Positions 59,170 through 64,000 of a stretch of DNA of 64,000 nt are shown in pieces (positions within the stretch are counted from its first letter, which is position 1; each line of letters begins with the position of its first letter). Origin of the DNA: Oceanicella sp. SM1341 (GTDB lineage: Bacteria; Pseudomonadota; Alphaproteobacteria; Rhodobacterales; Rhodobacteraceae); contig NZ_QRGC01000022.1 of assembly GCF_003448965.1 (NCBI RefSeq), positions 35,505 through 99,504 on the forward strand. The letters run 5' to 3'. The notes below the pieces were generated by a model. That model had not been told where the DNA came from. It did no database searches and saw nothing but the letters and a program-made list of their open reading frames with translations. Position numbers and translations under genes: made by a program.

Positions 59170-60402
59170 TTACGCGCTGGCAGCTTCTCCGCTGACGGAC
59201 AGGTCGAGGACCTGCTCCGGCGCAATGGCGAAGAGCGTCTCGCGGTCGGGTGCGGGGGGATAGATCCAGACGGTGTTGATCTCGCGCTTCGTCGCCTTCG
59301 CGGTCTCGCCCGTCTGCTCAAGCTGCGGATCCCAGCCACGGGCGAAGATCGCTCCGGAGCTGCCCAGATCGAGGCAGACGACATAAGTCGGCTGCTGATA
59401 CGGCTCAGTCGGGAGACCGAGAAGGTCAGCCGCGGCGTTGTGGCCGGCGAAGGCGCCGAGCCGGATGGCGAACTGGCAGGTCATCGGCGCGATGTTGCCC
59501 AGATCGTCGGCGACCGCCCGGGCCGTGTCGCCGGTCGCGAAGACGCCCGTGACGCCCGGGACACGCAAGTCGGGCTCCACGATGAGCCGGCCGAGCGTAT
59601 CGCGCGGGGCGGGGATCTGGGCGGTCAGCGCCGAGGCGCGCATCCCGGCGGTCCAGATCACCGTGGCGCTGTCGATCCGCTGCCCGTTCGAGAGCGTCAC
59701 GCCGCCATCGTCAAGAGCGGTCACGCCCACGTCGAGCATGATCTCGACGCCAGCGTCGGCGATCGCCTTGGCGATCACGGGCCGCGGATTGTCGCCGGTC
59801 TGCGGCGCGATCACGGCGCCTCGGTCCACGAGAATGACGCGCACGTTGGCATCAGCGCCTAAGATTGCACGCAGGCGCTCGGGTATCTCGGTTGCGGTTT
59901 CGATTCCGGTGAAACCGCCACCGGCCACCACAACGGTGTCGCGGGCCTGCGAGGCCGGTCGCCTTGCCAGAGCGTGAAGATGCCGGTCGAGCTTGACCGC
60001 CTCGTCCATCAGATCGACGCCGAAGCCGTGCTCGGAGAGGCCGGGAACGCCGGGGCGGAACCCCGTGCTTCCAGCTGCCAGGATCAGTCGGTCATAGGCG
60101 AGCGTTTCATGCCCGCCGTCCGGTCCGACGAAGCTGACCGAACTGGAGCTTGTGTCGATGGTTTCGACCGCGCCCTGGATGTACCGGATGCGAAGCTCGC
60201 GGAACAACTCGCCGAGGGGGGCCTTCATCGTTTCGGGTCGTGGCTCGTACAGTCTCGGTCGGATCGCAAGGAAAGGTTCGGGCGCAATCAGCGCGATTTC
60301 GACGTCGTCTGCGGAAGCGTGATGAAGGTGGCGGAGGCGCGCGGCGGATATCGCCGCGTAGAGCCCGGCGAACCCGGCGCCGATGATAAGGATGCGTTTC
60401 AT
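59170..60402 (-). CDS. NAD(P)/FAD-dependent oxidoreductase (NDH-2-like)
   Basis: The 410-residue flavoprotein has two Rossmann folds: RILIIGAGFAGLYAAISAA for FAD and TVVVAGGGFTGIETATEI for NAD(P)H, plus GVFATGDTARAV near the C-terminus. It resembles type II NADH dehydrogenases but lacks a clear C-terminal membrane anchor. It lies 62 bp upstream of the MBL gene on the same strand, probably one operon. Confidence 0.87.
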   Translation of the reverse strand: MKRILIIGAGFAGLYAAISAARLRHLHHASADDVEIALIAPEPFLAIRPRLYEPRPETMKAPLGELFRELRIRYIQGAVETIDTSSSSVSFVGPDGGHETLAYDRLILAAGSTGFRPGVPGLSEHGFGVDLMDEAVKLDRHLHALARRPASQARDTVVVAGGGFTGIETATEIPERLRAILGADANVRVILVDRGAVIAPQTGDNPRPVIAKAIADAGVEIMLDVGVTALDDGGVTLSNGQRIDSATVIWTAGMRASALTAQIPAPRDTLGRLIVEPDLRVPGVTGVFATGDTARAVADDLGNIAPMTCQFAIRLGAFAGHNAAADLLGLPTEPYQQPTYVVCLDLGSSGAIFARGWDPQLEQTGETAKATKREINTVWIYPPAPDRETLFAIAPEQVLDLSVSGEAASA

Positions 60403-60527
60403 CGCAGGTGTCTACCTCTTGTTGTGTCCATGCGATGCTGTCTGACATTGATCGGAGATAAATACTTTGCAAAGAGATCCATGAATGCTTGAGAAGATCT
60501 TGTTTTCTTGTCCCATATTGCGCAAAC

Positions 60528-60537
60528 CGCACGTGCG
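60528..60537. promoter_or_regulatory. CGCACGTGCG palindrome in the divergent cargo spacer
   Basis: A perfect 10-bp palindrome lies in the 183-bp AT-rich spacer between the oxidoreductase operon and the CadC-like regulator gene. It may be that regulator's binding site. Chance occurrence cannot be excluded. Confidence 0.3.
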
Positions 60538-60585
60538 AGGCGCCCACAAACGTGCTAACGATAAATCGGCCATCTAGACGGCAAC

Positions 60586-62226
60586 ATGCCCCTCAGGCGG
60601 CGGAGCGTGCACATTCGCTATCTATTCACAGACTTCGTCCTCGACACCGATCGGCGCGAGCTGACTAGGTTGGGCACAGCCGTGGCAGTCAGCCCCAAGG
60701 TGTTCGATCTCCTTCTGCACCTCGTCCAGAACCGGACGCAGGTCGTGAGCAGAGATGAGCTGATCGACGCCGTCTGGAACGGGCGGATCATCTCCGAGTC
60801 GACATTGGGCAGCCATATCAACTGGGCGCGAACGGCGATCGGCGACAGCGGCAAGGATCAACGGCTGATCCGGACAGCGGCCCGCCGCGGGTTTCGCTTC
60901 ATCGGCGAAGTGATGGAAGATCAGCCTGCGGACCCGACAACGAACTTCGATTCGCCGTCTTCGGCGGCGGAAACACCTGAAGACGGATCGTGGACCATTT
61001 CGGACAAGCCGTCGGTCGCCGTTCTGCCGCTCTTGAATCTCAGCGGCCAACCAGATCAGGACTACTTCATCGACGGCATCGCCGAAGACATCATTTCGGA
61101 GTTGTCGCGCTGCCGCTGGTTGTTCGTGATCGCGAGAAATTCCAGCTTCACCTACAAGGGCCGCTCCGTCGACGCCCGGCAGGTGAGCCGGGACCTCGGC
61201 GTGCGCTATGTCCTCGAGGGCAGCGTCCGCAAATCTGCCGAGAGGGTGCGCATCACGGGGCAGCTCATCGACGCGACCACCGGAATGCATGTTTGGGCCG
61301 AGCGGTTCGATGGCGTGCTGGAGGACATCTTCGCGCTACAGGACCAGTTTGCTGCGAGCGTGGTCGGCGCGGTTGCGCCGCACCTCGAGCGCGCCGAAAT
61401 CGAGCGCGCGAGACAGAAACCGACGAACAGCCTGAACGCCTACGATTTCTACCTGCGCGGTCTCGCCCTTGTTCATCGGGGAAGCCGTGAGTCAATCGAC
61501 GAGGCGTTGGCGCTCTTCTGCAGGAGCATCCGTCTTGACCCGGATTTCGCCTCGGCACACGCCATGGCCGCCTGGTGCTACGTCTGGCGTAAGGTCAACG
61601 GCTGGGCGGTCGACCGATCGACCGAGGCGGCCGAGGGCATCGCCCTGGCGCGTCGGGCTGCGGAACTCGGCAGGGACGACGCGGTTGCGCTGACCAGAAG
61701 CGGACATGCGCTTGCCCATCTCGCCGGCGACATCGACGTCGGGGTCATGCTGATCGACAGGGCCCTCGAGCTGAACCCCAACCTGGCGTCGGCGTGGTTT
61801 CTCGGCGCCTATCTGCGAATGTGGCAGGGCGATCCGGAAGCCGCCATCGCATACTTCAACCGCGCCATGACGCTCAGCCCGATCGATCCAGAACTTTATC
61901 GAATGCAGGCAGGGGTTGCGATGGCGCATCTGTTTGCCCGCAGGTTCGACCTCGCCTGCAGTTGGGCCGAGAAGGCTTACGCAAATCTGCCGTCATTCGT
62001 GATGACAGTCGGGATTCTGTCTGCGGCCAATGCCCTCGCGGGCCGAATTGAGAAGTCTGAAAAGGCGATGAAGGAGCTCCGGACACTATGTCCCGGGCTT
62101 TGTGTTCGCGAAATTTCGGAATGGCTGCCAATCCGTCGACAACAGGATCTTTGCCTGCTTGCGGAAGGTTTATCCAAGGCTGGGCTTCCCTACGACCGAT
62201 TGGCTGGACTGCCTGGTGGCAGCTAA
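60586..62226 (+). CDS. CadC-like winged-helix regulator with TolB-like and TPR domains
   Basis: The 546-residue protein begins with an OmpR/PhoB-type winged helix (residues about 10-105, FTDFVLDTDRRELTRLG to IRTAARRGFRF). A TolB/adenylate-cyclase-associated-like domain follows (KPSVAVLPLLNLSGQPDQDYF, GVRYVLEGSVRKS), then about six TPR-like helices. No membrane helix is obvious, so it is a soluble one-component regulator, as in many rhizobial and marine alphaproteobacteria. A GTG at 60607 with GGCGGAGC upstream is an alternative start. It diverges from the MBL/oxidoreductase pair, its likely targets. Confidence 0.85.
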   Translation: MPLRRRSVHIRYLFTDFVLDTDRRELTRLGTAVAVSPKVFDLLLHLVQNRTQVVSRDELIDAVWNGRIISESTLGSHINWARTAIGDSGKDQRLIRTAARRGFRFIGEVMEDQPADPTTNFDSPSSAAETPEDGSWTISDKPSVAVLPLLNLSGQPDQDYFIDGIAEDIISELSRCRWLFVIARNSSFTYKGRSVDARQVSRDLGVRYVLEGSVRKSAERVRITGQLIDATTGMHVWAERFDGVLEDIFALQDQFAASVVGAVAPHLERAEIERARQKPTNSLNAYDFYLRGLALVHRGSRESIDEALALFCRSIRLDPDFASAHAMAAWCYVWRKVNGWAVDRSTEAAEGIALARRAAELGRDDAVALTRSGHALAHLAGDIDVGVMLIDRALELNPNLASAWFLGAYLRMWQGDPEAAIAYFNRAMTLSPIDPELYRMQAGVAMAHLFARRFDLACSWAEKAYANLPSFVMTVGILSAANALAGRIEKSEKAMKELRTLCPGLCVREISEWLPIRRQQDLCLLAEGLSKAGLPYDRLAGLPGGS

Positions 62227-62719
62227 CGCCGTGGGATCATGCATGTGGATGGGCGCGGGAATCCGCGACTGATGCGGCAGGATGTACGCCTTAACCCCGA
62301 CCGCCGCACCATCGGCAAAGAGCGTCTCGGACAGTAGACGATCGGCCTTATCGGTGTCCTCGAGAAATATGTCCCAAGGTTCGATTTCGCGGCCGTCGAG
62401 GTGAAGTCTGACCGCACTCCTTCCCTGATCCTGCGAACGAATGGCAGCTTTCAGGAAGCTCAAGTCTGGTGGTCAATGGCCGCAATGGGGATTCGAACCG
62501 GACGGCGTGCACTAAGATGTCGAATGGCGGCTTTGGGCCGAGAGCGTCGGCCCACGCCGGGCCAGATGTTCCTAGATACATGTTCGCTTTTGCGCTTTCC
62601 CGCCGGTCATCGAGGCTGTCACGTATCGCCGCGCTTCGCCCTGAAGAGTGTCGGCAGGCCTTCCGCTTCACCTTTCCTTATCCCTGTCGCGCGAGCCTCA
62701 TGCCAACCGGAGGCCCGCC
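62227..62719. other. Gap after the cargo with a tRNA-3'-end-like fragment
   Basis: About 490 bp of lower GC without a convincing gene. On the minus strand 62499-62477 reads GGTTCGAATCCCC then ATTGCGGCCA, resembling a T-loop and acceptor end, but the T-stem is imperfect and no full cloverleaf is seen. It may be an attachment-site remnant at the right edge of the cargo. Confidence 0.4.
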
Positions 62720-62995
62720 ATGACCAACCCGACCACGCCCGACCACCCCGATCTTCTCGCTCCGCTCGTGGCGTGCTACCGCGAGCTCACCGAGTACAGC
62801 TTCCCGACCGTGCTCGCGGTGCGCCCCGATCTCGTCGACCAGATCCGGGACCTGGGCACGCGGCTCTGCATGCGCGGAGGCATGGCGGCGATGGCCGATG
62901 CCTCGGTGCATGTCCACCGCGAGACCGGCGATCGCCACGCCACGGGTTATCACTTCAACCGCTTGTGGGATGGCATCGGCCCCTGGCGCGCCTGA
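62720..62995 (+). CDS. Small protein, unknown, at the resumption of phage genes
   Basis: The 91-residue protein begins MTNPTTPDHPDLLAPLVACY and ends HFNRLWDGIGPWRA. The ATG at 62720 follows CCGGAGG. Its GC content returns to the phage level. No family recognised. Confidence 0.6.
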   Translation: MTNPTTPDHPDLLAPLVACYRELTEYSFPTVLAVRPDLVDQIRDLGTRLCMRGGMAAMADASVHVHRETGDRHATGYHFNRLWDGIGPWRA

Positions 62996-63073
62996 ACCGC
63001 CCTCGTCTTCCTCGCAAAGCTCCCCCCTTGACACCTGAACACGTAATCGGGCAGTTAAATGCACAGTAGAGCA

Positions 63074-63105
63074 GCCCCGCCCGGAGACCCGGCGCGGGGT
63101 TTTTC
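63074..63105 (+). terminator. Rho-independent terminator
   Basis: The outer stem CCCCGC/GCGGGG with an inner CCGG/CCGG is followed by TTTTTCG. A TTGACA lies about 45 bp upstream (63029), so a short transcript could end here, but no matching -10 is clear. It separates the small gene from the tail gene. Confidence 0.75.
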
Positions 63106-63132
63106 GTTTCCCCCTCCCGACAGGTTGCCCCG

Positions 63133-63849
63133 ATGCCCACCGGCTTTGACCGGCGCGATCTCGCGTCGCTGCAGCGCAGGCTTGCGGCCCTCGGGCGGGA
63201 TGCGCCGGAGGTGTCGCGGCTGGCGCTGAACGACATGGCCTTCGCCGTGCACGCCGAGAACAAGAAGCTCATTGCGGAGGCGTTCGAGCAGCCGACACCG
63301 TTCACGCTGAACGCCTTCGTGGTGCGCAAGGCGACGGCCGCCTCGCTCTCGGCGGTGGTGGAGCGCAAGCCGGCGCAGCGGGGGCGGCATTACCTGGAGA
63401 CGCAGGAGACGGGCGGCAAGCGCGGGCAGACCGGCTTCGAGCGGCTGCTCTCGCAGCGGCTGAAGTACAGCGGGATCATCCAGGCGGTGCTGCCGACGAA
63501 GCGCCTGCGTCGCAACCGCTACGGCAATGTCTCGCCCGGGGTGGCGCAGCAGATCCTCTCGGCGGTGCAGGCGCAGGGGGATGCCGCGAACAACACCACC
63601 GCCGCCTCGGCCAAGCGGGTAGGGGCCCGGCGCGCCGGCTACTTCGTGCCCTCGGAGGAAAGCCGTCTCTCGGCCGGTGTCTTCGAGCGCCGCGGCAAGC
63701 GCATCCGCAAGGTGCTCGCGTTCTCCGATCACATGCCGGGCTACACCCCGCGCTTCCCGATGGAGGAGCGCGCCCGCGACGTCGCCGCGGCCGCCGCGCC
63801 CGAGGCCTTCGAGCGGGCACTGGCCCGGACCCTGAAGCGCAGCCGCTGA
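63133..63849 (+). CDS. Phage tail-related protein (minor tail Z-like)
   Basis: The 238-residue basic protein has FDRRDLASLQRRLAALG and ALNDMAFAVHAENKKLI at the N-terminus, followed by Arg-rich segments (TKRLRRNRYG), resembling phage minor tail protein Z or tail-completion proteins. The ATG at 63133 follows GACAGGTTGCCCCG, a weak site. It opens the structural module. Confidence 0.6.
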   Translation: MPTGFDRRDLASLQRRLAALGRDAPEVSRLALNDMAFAVHAENKKLIAEAFEQPTPFTLNAFVVRKATAASLSAVVERKPAQRGRHYLETQETGGKRGQTGFERLLSQRLKYSGIIQAVLPTKRLRRNRYGNVSPGVAQQILSAVQAQGDAANNTTAASAKRVGARRAGYFVPSEESRLSAGVFERRGKRIRKVLAFSDHMPGYTPRFPMEERARDVAAAAAPEAFERALARTLKRSR

Positions 63850-63942
63850 GCCCTCGGGTCCTTCCCGCAGATCCCGGCCTCGGGGGTTATTCGCGCCCCG
63901 GTGCTTCGAGGTGTCCCGGGTCGGCCCGGGGTTGATGATGAG

Positions 63943-63957
63943 GTTGTTGTTGTTGTT
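63943..63957. repeat. (GTT)5 microsatellite
   Basis: Five GTT units just upstream of the next gene, with GATGATGAG before them. Slippage could alter spacing of the upstream region. Confidence 0.7.
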
Positions 63958-63971
63958 GCAGAGCCCCGCCC

Positions 63972-64000
63972 ATGACTGAGCCCTTCGATCTCGACGAGGC
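63972..64000 (+). CDS. Start of a phage gene, truncated by window end
   Basis: Only nine codons are visible (MTEPFDLDE). The ATG at 63972 comes 14 bp after a GTT repeat. No product can be assigned. Confidence 0.45.

Larger units (their letters stand above)
50227..64000. mobile_element. Tyrosine-integrase prophage at tRNA-Arg, right end beyond window
   Basis: The element begins at the tRNA 3' end and contains an integrase facing the tRNA, a leftward early operon, a CI/Cro-type immunity region with operators, a rightward replication/regulatory operon and tail-related genes. Many genes overlap by ATGA or TGATG. No attR is inside the window. A three-gene cargo at 58.2-62.2 kb interrupts the phage genes. 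Confidence 0.85.

Noticed and set aside
62170..62463. Leftward 97-codon frame at the end of the CadC-like gene
   Set aside because: It overlaps the end of the regulator gene by 57 bp, has no ribosome site or recognisable motif, and lies in junction-like DNA.
63029..63105. Possible small RNA between a TTGACA and the terminator
   Set aside because: No acceptable -10 element was found at the right spacing. The terminator alone can serve the upstream small gene.

Overview
The window is GC-rich, densely packed chromosomal DNA from an alphaproteobacterium, most likely Rhodobacteraceae (Paracoccaceae/Roseobacter type). Support comes from codon use, many ATGA stop/start overlaps, two TRAP transporter sets, a small DUF1127 protein and an isatin hydrolase-like protein. 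No 16S rRNA gene is present, so the genus is not fixed.

Region 1 (1-8.9 kb) is ordinary housekeeping: the 3' part of cysS coupled to cimA, a squalene/phytoene synthase-fold protein preceded by a nested tandem repeat that copies its own start region, a YaiI/UPF0178 protein, two MFS exporters, a DUF1127 protein, and an alkA-esterase-MOSC operon.

Region 2 (8.9-49 kb) reads as one large catabolic island for tryptophan, indole or related aromatics. It holds an opine dehydrogenase-like/acyl-CoA dehydrogenase-like/TRAP operon ending in a cysteine-less racemase-fold protein; tryptophan dioxygenase (kynA) and kynureninase (kynU); an arylmalonate decarboxylase homologue; an IlvD-type dehydratase, a 3-hydroxyisobutyrate dehydrogenase-like enzyme and a second TRAP system; and an Opp-type ABC transporter split by a 286-bp tandem repeat. 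It continues with two CrtI-like FAD enzymes, two isatin hydrolase-family proteins, an indolepyruvate oxidoreductase pair, a Rieske oxygenase with reductase, an aryl-CoA ligase, a thiolase-fold protein lacking the nucleophilic Cys, a DUF35-SDR fusion and a classical SDR. Three MarR regulators sit inside. A recurring operator built from TTCA-N4-TGAA boxes, usually two boxes 14 bp apart, lies before at least six transcription units, so the island looks like one regulon. My main hypothesis is a CoA-dependent indoleacetate route: ligase or oxidoreductase forms indoleacetyl-CoA, the Rieske oxygenase makes dioxindole-acetyl-CoA, the thiolase/DUF35 pair cleaves it by retro-aldol to isatin plus acetyl-CoA, and isatin hydrolase opens the ring to isatinate. 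This branch would meet the kynurenine branch at anthranilate or anthraniloyl-CoA.

Region 3 (about 50.2-64 kb, running off the window) is a prophage integrated at the 3' end of tRNA-Arg(TCT). It has an integrase, a leftward early operon with a cytosine methyltransferase-like gene, a CI-type repressor and a Cro-like protein with five clear operators (one pair 3' of the repressor, three between repressor and cro), a rightward replication/regulation operon, and tail-related genes. Between the regulatory and tail genes lies a foreign-looking cargo of three genes: a metallo-beta-lactamase-fold hydrolase, an NDH-2-like oxidoreductase and a CadC-like TPR regulator.

No CRISPR array or intact insertion sequence was seen.
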